A DNA stretch of 64,000 bases from PALSA-911 sp963743035. Lineage in GTDB: Bacteria; Pseudomonadota; Alphaproteobacteria; Acetobacterales; Acetobacteraceae. Each line of letters begins with the position of its first letter. The first letter of the stretch is position 1. The translations under genes were made by a program, and so were the position numbers. Positions 9,469-17,883 of the stretch are shown one piece after another. The stretch covers positions 62,001 through 126,000 of the forward strand of contig CAVUOB010000015.1 in assembly GCA_963743035.1 (NCBI GenBank), written 5' to 3'. Below the pieces are notes generated by a model. It saw only the letters and a list, made by a program, of their open reading frames with translations. It was not told the DNA's origin and searched no databases.

Positions 9469-10191
9469 ATGAAAGCAAAAATTTCGGCTGTGGGCGCCCT
9501 GATCGCGGCGATGGCGGTCGCACCGCAGGCAAATGCCGGCGTGATCGCGTTCCAGTTCAGCGGCGGCGGGTTCAGCGGCAACGGCCTCCTGACGTTCGCG
9601 CCCAACGTCGCGCCAGCCGATCCCAATCCTGCCTGCGGCACCCCCGGCAACAACCCCTGCCGCACCGATCCCCCCGGGGCCTATGCGATCACCGCCGTCA
9701 CCGGAACGTTCTCGAACCCCGCGAACGGCATCGTCAATGCCGCCATCACCGGCCTGGTGCCGATCAACCCCGCGAACGAGCGGGACGCGGTCTTCGACCC
9801 GCTGGTTCCCTCCAGCCTCAGCTTCATCGATTACGCGCCGCCGACCGGCTACCTGACCTACAACAACCTGTTTTTCCCCGACGGCTCCCCGATCGACTGC
9901 GACTTCCCCTTCACCGGAACCTTCGTGGACGTCTTCGGCCTGGCCTTCACCGTCGCCGGCGGATACACGGTCGATCTATGGGGCGACGGCGACATGTTCG
10001 GCCCCGGCACCACCACCTATGGCGTCGGCATAACCGACGGCACCAGCCTGCTCGGCTACCAGTTCGCCGGCGTAGACGCCTCGGTCCCCGAACCCAGCTC
10101 CCTCGCGCTGCTCGGCACCGGCCTGCTGGGCGCCCTGGCCTGGCGCAGGCGCTTGGCCGCGACGCGTGGGATGGCGCTTTCAATGGAGTAA
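9469..10191 (+). CDS. PEP-CTERM sorting domain protein
   Basis: The protein is exported and anchored or processed by an exosortase system. It has an N-terminal signal peptide (MKAKISAVGALIAAMAVAPQ, cleavage likely after QANA), a beta-rich glycine/asparagine/proline middle, and a C-terminal VPEPSSLALLGTGLLGAL segment followed by the basic tail WRRRLAATR, which is the PEP-CTERM tripartite signal. I chose the ATG at 9469 because it begins the signal peptide and follows GGAAAGG; the frame is open a further 20 codons upstream. Neither exosortase nor exopolysaccharide genes lie in the window, so its partners are elsewhere. Confidence 0.85.
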   Translation: MKAKISAVGALIAAMAVAPQANAGVIAFQFSGGGFSGNGLLTFAPNVAPADPNPACGTPGNNPCRTDPPGAYAITAVTGTFSNPANGIVNAAITGLVPINPANERDAVFDPLVPSSLSFIDYAPPTGYLTYNNLFFPDGSPIDCDFPFTGTFVDVFGLAFTVAGGYTVDLWGDGDMFGPGTTTYGVGITDGTSLLGYQFAGVDASVPEPSSLALLGTGLLGALAWRRRLAATRGMALSME

Positions 10192-10197
10192 GGAAGG

Positions 10198-10234
10198 GCG
10201 GGCTCTGCCCGCACCAGCCGGCGCCGAGCGCAGC
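10198..10234. repeat. Bipartite palindromic repeat, copy 2
   Basis: A perfect hairpin GCGGGC-tct-GCCCGC begins seven bases after the PEP-CTERM stop and is followed by an imperfect second arm pair around CGGCGC-cga-GCGC. The second half is degraded compared with copy 1. Position and loop bases match the dispersed family. Confidence 0.6.
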
Positions 10235-10374
10235 ACATCCCCTTATCGGTTCGGCGCGGTGGGCAAACGTAAATTGTTGATGGGCAAAACTGACAGCTGG
10301 TACCTGAAGCTGACGGTTGCACCGGGCAGTTCAAGGCCTTAGGTTTGCGCATTGCGCGCCAAGTTGCAGTCTCG

Positions 10375-10390
10375 CATAATCTAAATTATG
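10375..10390. promoter_or_regulatory. Inverted repeat, possible operator upstream of HTH gene
   Basis: A perfect inverted repeat CATAAT-ctaa-ATTATG lies about 50 bases before the TTG start of the HTH-membrane protein gene, in AT-rich sequence unlike the surroundings. Its place fits an operator for that DNA-binding protein (autoregulation). This is an inference from position and symmetry only. Confidence 0.35.
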
Positions 10391-10438
10391 AAATGTACCT
10401 AAAATACGACATCTCGTACGGTTGTGGGAGTTCTCTGA

Positions 10439-11659
10439 TTGTCTGCTCATGGGGCCGAATTCCAAGGTCTGCTAAGTTTTCATTTTTTTCAAGGGACATC
10501 GCCGACTGGAAGACCCAAAACCCCAAGCGGACGATGGACGAATGAACTTCTTGCAAAATCGATCGGTGTTCAGACATCTACGGTAAATAATTGGAGAAAT
10601 GGTTATACGTTCCCTACACTAGATAACTTTGTGAGCATTCTAAAGTTATTGTTCGGAGTGGGTTATATCCACAGTATTCCAGCTCGAAATCTCATAAAAT
10701 CCTATAATCAAGAATCCCCTTACCATTTAGATGTATTGGAGCCACTGGCTGATGTCGACGAGATTGCAATTCAACAACTCCCGGCTGCATTTCGGTTTGG
10801 CGTACAGAATGGCAAGATAGATGCGATATCGGAAACATATCAAACGGTAGATGGTCCCGCAGCTAAAGATCTCTACGACGAGCTACGGGAAAAGCTGCAA
10901 GCATTAATGGACCGCTTGCGACGTTCAAACATCGATCCCCACGCGCGCTTCTCGGCGGAGAAATTACTTCGAGCGTTGGGAACAGTCTTTGAAGATGTGC
11001 GCCCTGGCGTAGTATTGTCGCGTATGCGTAGCATGGAAGCGATTCGCGATGCCTTCAGCACTGAAGAGGGCCGCGAAGGACTTTTCCCCAATGCAATTGC
11101 AATGATCGATGATGTATGTCTGACCGGGCAAGACTTTCTTGCAACATATCCGATTATTCGACAGATTGAGCGGCAGCGTCTTGCGCTAGGGATCGAGAAA
11201 ACGCCCGACGCTATCAACAACATTCAAATTGAAATTGAGGCGGTTCAGAAAGCTGCGGCTGCTAGCGAGGTTGTCGCAGCCGCAGCAGTTAGCGCACTTG
11301 GAGAGAACGATTCAGACATAAAGGACGCGAACAGTGCGGAACAGACAGCAGAACTCATAGGCGATAAGCTACTCATAATTCGTAACTTCGTCAGTGAAGC
11401 GATCCGCTCGGTTGTACAGGGAGCCACAGCTTCTGCAGCAGGCGCTTGGGGCGTTATAAAACCTGACTTTCATGACGGTGCGCGTGCAGCGGCGAGAATA
11501 CTGCCTCCCCTTGCGGTGATCGCTCTCATAACCTCGATAGCTGGACCAATTGCCGGCCTAGCTGGGCTGCTTCGAGGGAACATTTTTACGCCTATACGAA
11601 GCGCCGTTTCCCGAGTTCAGAGCGCTGATCAGAAGGCTCACCGAACTCGAAAAGACTAG
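10439..11659 (+). CDS. HTH domain protein with C-terminal membrane segment, unknown function
   Basis: I do not recognise this 406-residue protein as a named family. The N-terminus (about residues 25-75) looks like an XRE-type helix-turn-helix: NELLAKSIGVQTSTVNNWRN followed by G-x-x-x-P-T. The middle is helical and charged, with an alanine/valine helix near 260-285. One strongly hydrophobic stretch (about 360-385, LPPLAVIALITSIAGPIAG) is probably a transmembrane helix, followed by a basic tail. The TTG start is supported by GGGAG eight bases upstream, and the in-frame TGA directly before it rules out an earlier start. Its GC content is far below the neighbours, which suggests transfer. It may be a membrane-tethered regulator or a defence component; neither is shown. 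Confidence 0.6.
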   Translation: MSAHGAEFQGLLSFHFFQGTSPTGRPKTPSGRWTNELLAKSIGVQTSTVNNWRNGYTFPTLDNFVSILKLLFGVGYIHSIPARNLIKSYNQESPYHLDVLEPLADVDEIAIQQLPAAFRFGVQNGKIDAISETYQTVDGPAAKDLYDELREKLQALMDRLRRSNIDPHARFSAEKLLRALGTVFEDVRPGVVLSRMRSMEAIRDAFSTEEGREGLFPNAIAMIDDVCLTGQDFLATYPIIRQIERQRLALGIEKTPDAINNIQIEIEAVQKAAAASEVVAAAAVSALGENDSDIKDANSAEQTAELIGDKLLIIRNFVSEAIRSVVQGATASAAGAWGVIKPDFHDGARAAARILPPLAVIALITSIAGPIAGLAGLLRGNIFTPIRSAVSRVQSADQKAHRTRKD

Positions 11660-11878
11660 TTACGATAAATTCCGCATCGTTCAGTGTTCGAAAGCCAATA
11701 ATTGGTCACAACGCGATATGGCAGTGATAGACAGGCTTAGTTTGCGACTGAGCGAGTGCCTCTAGACGCATCTGGTAGCCTCTTTCAACACAATCGATCG
11801 CGGGCAATCATTCATCAAATACGTACCAAGCGTCTGATTTTGTCCGGCAAGATCGTAATGGTCTTAACAAACGGGTTT

Positions 11879-11921
11879 CCAAAGGGCTCCGCCCTTTGGC
11901 GGGTCCAGGGCAGAGCCCTGG
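11879..11921. repeat. Bipartite palindromic repeat, copy 3
   Basis: Two perfect hairpins, CCAAAGGGC-tcc-GCCCTTTGG and CCAGGGC-aga-GCCCTGG, are separated by CGGGT. The element ends six bases from the stop of the BtpA-family gene, so read leftward it lies just beyond that gene's 3' end. It belongs to the same dispersed family as the copies near 8571, 10198 and 29075. Confidence 0.7.
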
Positions 11922-11926
11922 ACTTC

Positions 11927-12772
11927 CTACCCGCGCGCCCGCTCCACCGCCCGCATGAACACCGCCACTCGTTCCGGATCCACCGGATTCCACCACACCC
12001 CATCGCGCTTCAAAAAACTCGCCACGATCACCCCGTCGCCATTGGCCAGGATGTCGCCGACATTGTGGGGATTGCAGCCGCTGCCCACCAGCACCGGCAG
12101 GGACGTGCCAGCGCCGATGGTGCGCAATTCCTCCAAACTGGCCGCATCGCCGGTCCGCTGGCCGGTGGCGATGGCCACGTCGGCGTCGAAAAACTCCGCG
12201 TCGCGCGCCATTTCGCCGATTTCGCGGTCCGCCACGATGGCGTGCGCGCCGTGCTTCACATGCACATCGGCGAAGATCTTCACCCCCCGCGCGCGCAGCC
12301 AGGCACGGTAGCGCGCGGCCTCGCCGGCCGGGCCCTCGATGAAACCTTCATTGGCAACGTAAGCATTGGCCCATTGATTGACACGCACGAACGCGGCACC
12401 CGCGGCCTTCGCCACCGCCAGCGCCTGGATGGCGCCATTGGCCAGCACGTTCACCCCGGTGGGGCAGCCGGCCGACAGCCGCACCGCGCGGGTGATCACC
12501 GCCATGGCCGCGGCGGTTTCCGGTCCCAGCCGATCGGGCTTGGCGAAGGGGATATCGCCGTGGTTTTCCACGATCAGCCCGTCCAGCCCGCCGCCCCGGT
12601 AGCGCCCGGCCTCGGCGACCGCCTCGGCGATGATGTCCTCCATCTCCTGGCCGTCATAATCGGGCGACCCCGGCAGGGCGGGCAGATGGATCACGCCGAT
12701 CACCACCTGGCGCCGGCCGAACAGCACCTGCACGGCGTTCGGCTTCGGGCGGTAGACCGGCGTGGCCGCCAT
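11927..12772 (-). CDS. BtpA/SgcQ family TIM-barrel protein
   Basis: The BtpA family is named after a cyanobacterial photosystem I biogenesis factor. In heterotrophs its members (such as SgcQ) are uncharacterised barrel proteins probably acting on sugars or nucleosides. The 281-residue length is typical. Barrel-like motifs are VIGVIHLPALPGSP (about 22-35), LDGLIVENHGDIPF (about 63-76), GVNVLANGAIQALA and PVLVGSGCNPHN near the C-terminus. It starts one base after the stop of the solute-binding protein gene and is the last gene of a four-gene leftward operon, so it probably acts on the imported compound. The family call is good; the reaction is unknown. Confidence 0.85.
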   Translation of the reverse strand: MAATPVYRPKPNAVQVLFGRRQVVIGVIHLPALPGSPDYDGQEMEDIIAEAVAEAGRYRGGGLDGLIVENHGDIPFAKPDRLGPETAAAMAVITRAVRLSAGCPTGVNVLANGAIQALAVAKAAGAAFVRVNQWANAYVANEGFIEGPAGEAARYRAWLRARGVKIFADVHVKHGAHAIVADREIGEMARDAEFFDADVAIATGQRTGDAASLEELRTIGAGTSLPVLVGSGCNPHNVGDILANGDGVIVASFLKRDGVWWNPVDPERVAVFMRAVERARG

Positions 12773-12773
12773 G

Positions 12774-14021
12774 TCAGGCGCCGACCATCTTGCAGCTTCC
12801 CGGCGTCATCGGCCGGAACGCCTCCTCGGCGGGCGTGGTGTCGCGCAGCGTGTAATAGTCCCAGGCGTAACGGCTTTCCGAGGGCTTCTTCACCTCGAAC
12901 AGATACACCTGGTGGATCTTGCGCCCGTCCTGGCGGATGCGCCCCTTGCCGAAGATCGGATCGTCGGTGGGGATCTCCTTCATCTTCACCACGGTCGCCC
13001 GTCCATCCGCCTTGGCCGCATCCGCGCCCATCGCCACCACCGCCTTCAGGTAATGGATCACCGCCGAATACATCCCCGCCTGGGTGGAGGCCGGCATGAA
13101 CCCATGCATCTCCGCCGCATAGCGTTTGGCGAAGTCCCGCGTGCCATCGTTCATGTCCCAGTAATACGCATCCGTCAGCAGCAGCCCCTGGCCGGCCTGC
13201 AACCCGATCGCATGCACCTGCGGAATATGGAACAGCGTCGCCGCCACCTTCATGCCATGGCTGGTCAGCCCGAACTCGGCCGCCTGCTTGATGGTGTTCG
13301 CCGCATCGCCCCCCGCATTGGTCAGCCCGAGCACCTTGGCCCCGCTGGCCTGGGCCTGGATCAGGTAGCTGGAGAAATCCGTGGTGCCGGGGAAGGGGTG
13401 CTTGGCCACGCCCAGCACCTTGCCGCCCAGCCGTTCCACCTCCGCGGCGGCGTCGCTGGTCAGCGAATTGCCCATGGCATAATCGGCCTGGATGAAGAAC
13501 CAGCTCGTGCCCCCGGCCTTGTACGCCGCCCGCGCGGTGGAGGTGGCGAAGGCGTAGCTGTCATAGACCCAATGCACATGGTTCGGCCCGCAGGCCTTCG
13601 TGGTCAGGTCGGATGTCGCCGGCCCCGTCAGCATCAGCACCTTGTTGCGCTGCTCCGCCTGCGTGCGCAGCGCCAGCGCGCCGGCCGAGAACGGAATGTC
13701 GAAGATGGCATCGACCCCCCCGGTATCCCACCAGGAACCCGCCAGGCTGACATAGGTATCCACCTTGGTGCCGGCATCGGCCGAAAGCAGCTCCACCTTC
13801 AGCTCCGGATGCTCCCTGGCGAAATCCGCGACCGCCAGCTTGGCGCCGACCACCGAGCCGGGCCCGGCATCCTCCGAATACGGCCCGCTCATATCCGTCA
13901 GGATGCCGATGCGCACGGTCTGCGCCGCGCGGCTGCGCCTGGGGGCCAGCGTGGTGCCGAGCCCGGCGGCGATCGCGGTGCCGCCGGCGCGCAGTGCGCC
14001 GCGGCGGGTGAGTATGGACAT
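12774..14021 (-). CDS. Tat-exported ABC transporter substrate-binding protein (branched-chain amino acid type)
   Basis: This periplasmic binding protein has the Leu/Ile/Val-type fold. The N-terminus carries a twin-arginine signal (TRRGALRAGG, residues 5-14, then a hydrophobic stretch ending near RSRAA). The mature protein starts with VRIGILTDMSGPYSEDAGPG and continues through two lobes (ADYAMGNSLTSDAA, GLTNAGGDAANTI). The 415 residues fit the family. No permease or ATPase gene follows, so the transporter would have to be encoded elsewhere. It sits between a GMC oxidoreductase and the BtpA-family gene with gaps of 22 and 1 bases. The ligand is unknown; many relatives bind amides or aromatic acids. 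Confidence 0.88.
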   Translation of the reverse strand: MSILTRRGALRAGGTAIAAGLGTTLAPRRSRAAQTVRIGILTDMSGPYSEDAGPGSVVGAKLAVADFAREHPELKVELLSADAGTKVDTYVSLAGSWWDTGGVDAIFDIPFSAGALALRTQAEQRNKVLMLTGPATSDLTTKACGPNHVHWVYDSYAFATSTARAAYKAGGTSWFFIQADYAMGNSLTSDAAAEVERLGGKVLGVAKHPFPGTTDFSSYLIQAQASGAKVLGLTNAGGDAANTIKQAAEFGLTSHGMKVAATLFHIPQVHAIGLQAGQGLLLTDAYYWDMNDGTRDFAKRYAAEMHGFMPASTQAGMYSAVIHYLKAVVAMGADAAKADGRATVVKMKEIPTDDPIFGKGRIRQDGRKIHQVYLFEVKKPSESRYAWDYYTLRDTTPAEEAFRPMTPGSCKMVGA

Positions 14022-14043
14022 GTGTTTCTCCCGTTTTTCTTGT

Positions 14044-15669
14044 CTACGCCGCCGCCCGCAGCGCCGGCTGCAGGATCAGGTCGGACGCCTTTTCGGCGAT
14101 CATGTTGGTTGCCGCATAGGTATTGCCGGAAACCATCGTCGGCATCACCGAGGCATCCGCCACCCGCAGCCCCTCGGTGCCGATCACCCGCATGGTCAGC
14201 GGATCCACCACCGCCATCGGATCGGTGCCGAGCTTGCAGCTCCCCACCGGATGATAGGTGGTGGAGCCGGTGGCCCGCGCATGCTCCATCCAGTCCGCGT
14301 CGGTCACCACGCCGGGGCCGGGGAAGTTCTCGTGATCGACGAAATCGGCCAGCGGCCGCGTGTGCAGCAACTGGCGCAGATATTTCAGCGCCGCCAGCAG
14401 CGCGTCGCGGTCGATCGGGTCGGCCAGGTAATTCGGCTGGATTTCCGGCTTCGCCCGCGGGTCCGCCGAAAGTGCCTTCAGATGCCCCTTGCTCTCCGGC
14501 CGCAGCTGCGAGCAGCCCAGCGTCATGCCCGGCCTGGTGTCCAGGTCCGTGGTGCCGTATTTGCCCGCGTCATAGCTGGCGGGAGCGAAATAGAGCTGCA
14601 TGTCCGGCGTCTCCAGCTCCGGCCGGGTCTTCATGTAGCCGCCGGCATGGCTGGGGCTGGCGGTCAGCAGCCCCTTGCGGCTGACCGCATAGCGGATCAC
14701 CTCGGCCACCAGCCGCAGCCCGTGCGACCGCTCGTTCAGCGTGCCCGCGCCCTTCACCAGGGCGGAAACCCGCGCCGCGTAATGGTCGCGCAAATTCCTG
14801 CCCACCCCCGGCAACGCATGCACCACGGCCACGCCGATCCCCGCCAGCCATTCCGGATCGCCGATGCCGGAGATCTGCAGCAATTGCGGCGTGTTGATGC
14901 TGCCGCCGCTCAGGATCACGTCGCGCCGGGCGCGGATCGTCACCGGCTCCCCGCCATCCGGACGATACCTTATCCCCACCGCGCGCCGGCCCTCGAACAC
15001 GATCCGCTCGGCCAGCGCCCGCTGGATCAGATGCAGGTTCGCCCGCCGCAGCGCCGGGCGCAGATAGGCATCCGCCGGGCTCCAGCGCCGCCCGTCCTTC
15101 ATCATCTGCTGGTACAGGAAGGTGCCTTCCTGGTTGCCGCAATTATAGTCCGGCGTCCGGTGCAGCCCCAGCGCCTCGTTGGCGGCGATATACGCGTCCG
15201 ACAGCGCATGCGGATCGCGCTGGTCCTGGATGTTCAGCGGCCCGCTATCGCCGCGCACCGCCGGATCCCCGCCGCCATTGCCCCGGGTCTCCGCGCGCTT
15301 GAAATACGGCAGCACGTCATCCCAGGACCACCCCCGGCAGCCGAGCTGGCCCCACATGTCGTAATCCGCGGCCTGCCCGCGCACATACAGATGCCCGTTG
15401 ATCGACCCCGACCCGCCGAGCACCTTGCCGCGCGGAAACGCGATCTTCCGGTTGTTGATATGCGGCCCCGGCGCGGTCTCGTACCCCCAGTTCAGCTTCG
15501 GATCGTACACCGTCTTGTTGAACCCGGCCGGGATCTTGATGAAGATGTTGCGGTCCGGCCCGCCCGCCTCCAGCACCGCCACGGAATGTTTTCCGGACGC
15601 ACTCAGCCGGTTCGCCAGCACGCATCCCGCGGCACCCGCCCCGACCACGATATAGTCAAACTCTTCCAT
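14044..15669 (-). CDS. GMC family FAD-dependent oxidoreductase (choline/alcohol dehydrogenase-like)
   Basis: GMC enzymes oxidise alcohols using FAD. The 541 residues match the family. The FAD-binding dinucleotide fold is at the N-terminus (VVGAGAAGCVLANRL, residues 8-22), the GMC signature GKVLGGSGSINGHLYVRG near 83-100, and the active-site region at the C-terminus (HPVGSCKLG with catalytic His, then SGNTYAATNMIAEKASDL). There is no signal peptide, so it is cytoplasmic. It is second in the leftward operon, 75 bases after the nitroreductase. The substrate is unknown; a choline dehydrogenase role is not supported by betB/betI neighbours. Confidence 0.9.
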   Translation of the reverse strand: MEEFDYIVVGAGAAGCVLANRLSASGKHSVAVLEAGGPDRNIFIKIPAGFNKTVYDPKLNWGYETAPGPHINNRKIAFPRGKVLGGSGSINGHLYVRGQAADYDMWGQLGCRGWSWDDVLPYFKRAETRGNGGGDPAVRGDSGPLNIQDQRDPHALSDAYIAANEALGLHRTPDYNCGNQEGTFLYQQMMKDGRRWSPADAYLRPALRRANLHLIQRALAERIVFEGRRAVGIRYRPDGGEPVTIRARRDVILSGGSINTPQLLQISGIGDPEWLAGIGVAVVHALPGVGRNLRDHYAARVSALVKGAGTLNERSHGLRLVAEVIRYAVSRKGLLTASPSHAGGYMKTRPELETPDMQLYFAPASYDAGKYGTTDLDTRPGMTLGCSQLRPESKGHLKALSADPRAKPEIQPNYLADPIDRDALLAALKYLRQLLHTRPLADFVDHENFPGPGVVTDADWMEHARATGSTTYHPVGSCKLGTDPMAVVDPLTMRVIGTEGLRVADASVMPTMVSGNTYAATNMIAEKASDLILQPALRAAA

Positions 15670-15744
15670 CCCGTTCCGGTCCCGTTCTTTTGTCGGTGAT
15701 ATCAGCCATATAACGGCAGATCCGCGCGCCTGAACAGGCAGGCG

Positions 15745-16464
15745 TCAGGACCGCACCCAGTCCACCACCTCCGCCAGCTCGGCCCGCCTGGTGCGAAACC
15801 CGTTGGCGGGATGCCGCTCGTCCGCATAGCCGAAGGAGATGCCGCAAACCACGTTCCGCGTCTCCGGAATGCCGAAATGCGCATGCAGGAACGGCGAGCA
15901 CCGCGCCAGCGCCGCCTGCGCGATCGTCGCGATCCCCAGGCTTTCCGCCGCCAGCAGGAGGCTGCCGACATACAGCCCGCAATCCACCGCGCCATAGGTG
16001 CCGAGGTCGCGTTCGGACGTGATGATCATCGCATGCGGCGCGCCGAACAGCCGGAAATTCTCCATCGCCTGCCGCCCGGACCCCTCCCGGTCCCCCGGCG
16101 TCACCCCGACGCTGCGATACAGCTGCCAGCCGCATTCCCGCCGCCGCTCCCGGTAGACGCCGAAATAGCCGAGCGGGTAGGGGATATCGGGCTCCGCCGG
16201 CTCCCCGGTGGCGCGCACATGCGCCTGCAACGCGGCGCGGAACCGCTCGGTGCCCGCGCCCTCGGTCACGATCGCCTGCCAGGGCTGGGAGTTGCACCAC
16301 GAAGGCGACAGCTGCGCCAGCGTCAGCATCCGCTCGATTTTTGCGGATGGCACCGGCTCGGGCAGGAACGCCCGGCAGCTGTACCGCCCGGCCAGCAGGT
16401 CCGCCAATACCGTCGTGGCCGCCGCGTCGTTGCCGGAGGCAGCCAGGGCGTCGCGTCGTTCCAT
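15745..16464 (-). CDS. Nitroreductase family protein
   Basis: This is an FMN-dependent reductase of nitro- or quinone-type compounds. The 239-residue protein shows the FMN-binding start RYSCRAFLPEPVP (about 27-39), the conserved LAQLSPSWCNSQPWQ (about 52-66) and the C-terminal LGIATIAQAALA helix. I chose the ATG at 16464 because an ideal ribosome-binding site (CCAGGAGGAG) lies just upstream, although the frame is open to 16569. It is the first gene of the operon nitroreductase, GMC oxidoreductase, binding protein, BtpA. The tandem repeat block lies about 110 bases upstream. Confidence 0.88.
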   Translation of the reverse strand: MERRDALAASGNDAAATTVLADLLAGRYSCRAFLPEPVPSAKIERMLTLAQLSPSWCNSQPWQAIVTEGAGTERFRAALQAHVRATGEPAEPDIPYPLGYFGVYRERRRECGWQLYRSVGVTPGDREGSGRQAMENFRLFGAPHAMIITSERDLGTYGAVDCGLYVGSLLLAAESLGIATIAQAALARCSPFLHAHFGIPETRNVVCGISFGYADERHPANGFRTRRAELAEVVDWVRS

Positions 16465-16575
16465 TCCGAAACTCCTCCTGGAATTTTCCTCCGCATAGCA
16501 GCGCGCCCGCCCCCGGAACAGCCCGCCCGCCGATCGAACAGCGCACCGCACCCGCACCCACCGCCGCACACATCA

Positions 16576-16760
16576 CCCTCTCCCCCTCGGGGGAGAGGGA
16601 GGGGTGAGGGGGCCCGGCCCGCCAACCAGGCGCCCGCCACTTCCCCCTCTCCCCCCTCGGGGGAGAGGGAGGGGCGAGGGGGCCCGGCTCGCCCACCAAG
16701 CGCCCGCCACTTCCCCCTCTCCCCCCTCGGGGGAGAGGGGGGGTGAGGGGGGCAGGCAGC
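16576..16760. repeat. Three tandem copies of a ~70-bp hairpin repeat
   Basis: Three near-identical units with a 70-base period each hold a C-rich/G-rich palindrome (CTCTCCCCCTCGGGGGAGAG in the first unit) followed by GGGGTGAGGGGGCCCGGC and a spacer reading GCCCGCCACTT. The third unit decays after its hairpin. It fills most of the 384-base gap between the nitroreductase and enoyl-CoA hydratase starts, both of which point away from it. It may form strong structure; no coding is seen. Confidence 0.85.
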
Positions 16761-16848
16761 CGCCCACGACCAATCCAACCGATCCCCGATTGACCCCCCC
16801 GTCCGCGCCGCAGCCTGCGCCGGCAAATATCCGGCAGGGGGAAAGGAA

Positions 16849-17661
16849 ATGACCGACCGCTACGCCGGCTACACCCGCCTGAAATTCGACCGCCCGCACC
16901 CCAGGGTGCTGCGCATCACCATGGGCAACGGCAAGATGAACTCGGCCGACCACCGGATGCACGACGAGCTCGCCCGCATCTGGCGCGACGTGGAGGCCGA
17001 CCCCGACACCAACGCGGCGATCCTGACCGGCGCCGGAAAAACCGTCTCCGCCGGCGGCGATTTCGCCACGATCGAGGACCCGATGAACGATGTCGACCGC
17101 CGCGCCCGCAAAGAGGCGCGGGACAGGGCCTGCAACATCATCAACTTCTCCAAGCCCATCGTCAGCGCCATGCGCGGCGTCGCCGTCGGCGCCGGCCCAA
17201 TCTGCGGCCCAGTCTGCGGCCCGCTGGCGGACGTTTCCATCGCAACCAGGGACTGCCGCATCGTCGACGGCCACACCCGCCTCGGCGTCGCCGCCGGCGA
17301 CCACGCCGCCATCATCCGGCCGCTGCTCTGCGGCATGGCCAAGGCCAAATACTATCTGCTCACCTGCGACCAGCTGCTGGGCGAGGAAGCCGAGCGCATC
17401 GGCCTGATCTCCCTGGTAACCGAGGATGCCGACCTCGACGCCAAATCCCTGCAGGTCGCCACCAAACTGGCCGAGGGCGCCCAGACCGCGATCCGCTGGA
17501 CCAAATACACCCTGAACAACTGGCTACGCCAGGCCGGCCCGAATTTTGATACCTCCCTGGCGCTGGAGTTTCTGGGTTTCACGGGGCCGGAGCCGAGGGA
17601 GGGGCTGGCATCGCATAAGGAGAAGCGGAAGCCGGTGTTTCCGCCGGGGTCGCCGGTTTGA
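16849..17661 (+). CDS. Enoyl-CoA hydratase/isomerase (crotonase) family protein
   Basis: Crotonase-fold enzymes act on acyl-CoA thioesters through an oxyanion hole. The 270-residue protein has the first oxyanion strand AGKTVSAGGDFATIE (about 62-76) and the second around KPIVSAMRGVAVGAG (about 102-116). Directly after it lies an exact four-residue repeat, PICG-PVCG, encoded by two almost identical 12-base units at 17194-17217; relatives I recall have a single unit there. The duplication is in frame and close to the active site, so activity may be altered. The GGGGGAAAGGAA stretch before the ATG supports the start. No operon partner is visible. Confidence 0.85.
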   Translation: MTDRYAGYTRLKFDRPHPRVLRITMGNGKMNSADHRMHDELARIWRDVEADPDTNAAILTGAGKTVSAGGDFATIEDPMNDVDRRARKEARDRACNIINFSKPIVSAMRGVAVGAGPICGPVCGPLADVSIATRDCRIVDGHTRLGVAAGDHAAIIRPLLCGMAKAKYYLLTCDQLLGEEAERIGLISLVTEDADLDAKSLQVATKLAEGAQTAIRWTKYTLNNWLRQAGPNFDTSLALEFLGFTGPEPREGLASHKEKRKPVFPPGSPV

Positions 17662-17883
17662 TGGGGGTGTCCGGACCGTCGGCCATTGTGGACCCATTGC
17701 AGACCACATGGTATTCAGCGACCATCTATTGGTTGATAACCAACATCATGATTGGGATGTTTGCAAGCCAATGTCGGATCTTCGTCACAGACGTGGCTAC
17801 GTGTCGTCTCGAAATATAAAAACTTAGGCCCATTCGGAAAACAGAATTTCCAGCACCGATAATGTAGCAAAGGGCTTAGGGCA

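Noticed and set aside
10345..10545. Small gene overlapping the HTH protein start
   Set aside because: It overlaps the better supported frame (ribosome-binding site plus HTH motif) and has no features of its own.
12762..14684. Long plus-strand open frames opposite the binding protein and GMC genes
   Set aside because: The minus strand encodes recognisable full-length proteins; the plus-strand products are low-complexity arginine/proline-rich shadows.
14044..15669. Naming the GMC enzyme betA (choline dehydrogenase)
   Set aside because: GMC sequences cannot be assigned to choline by motif, and no bet genes are adjacent.
16576..16760. Possible CRISPR array
   Set aside because: The period is regular, but spacers are as alike as repeats and only three units exist; there are no cas genes. 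It is a tandem repeat.
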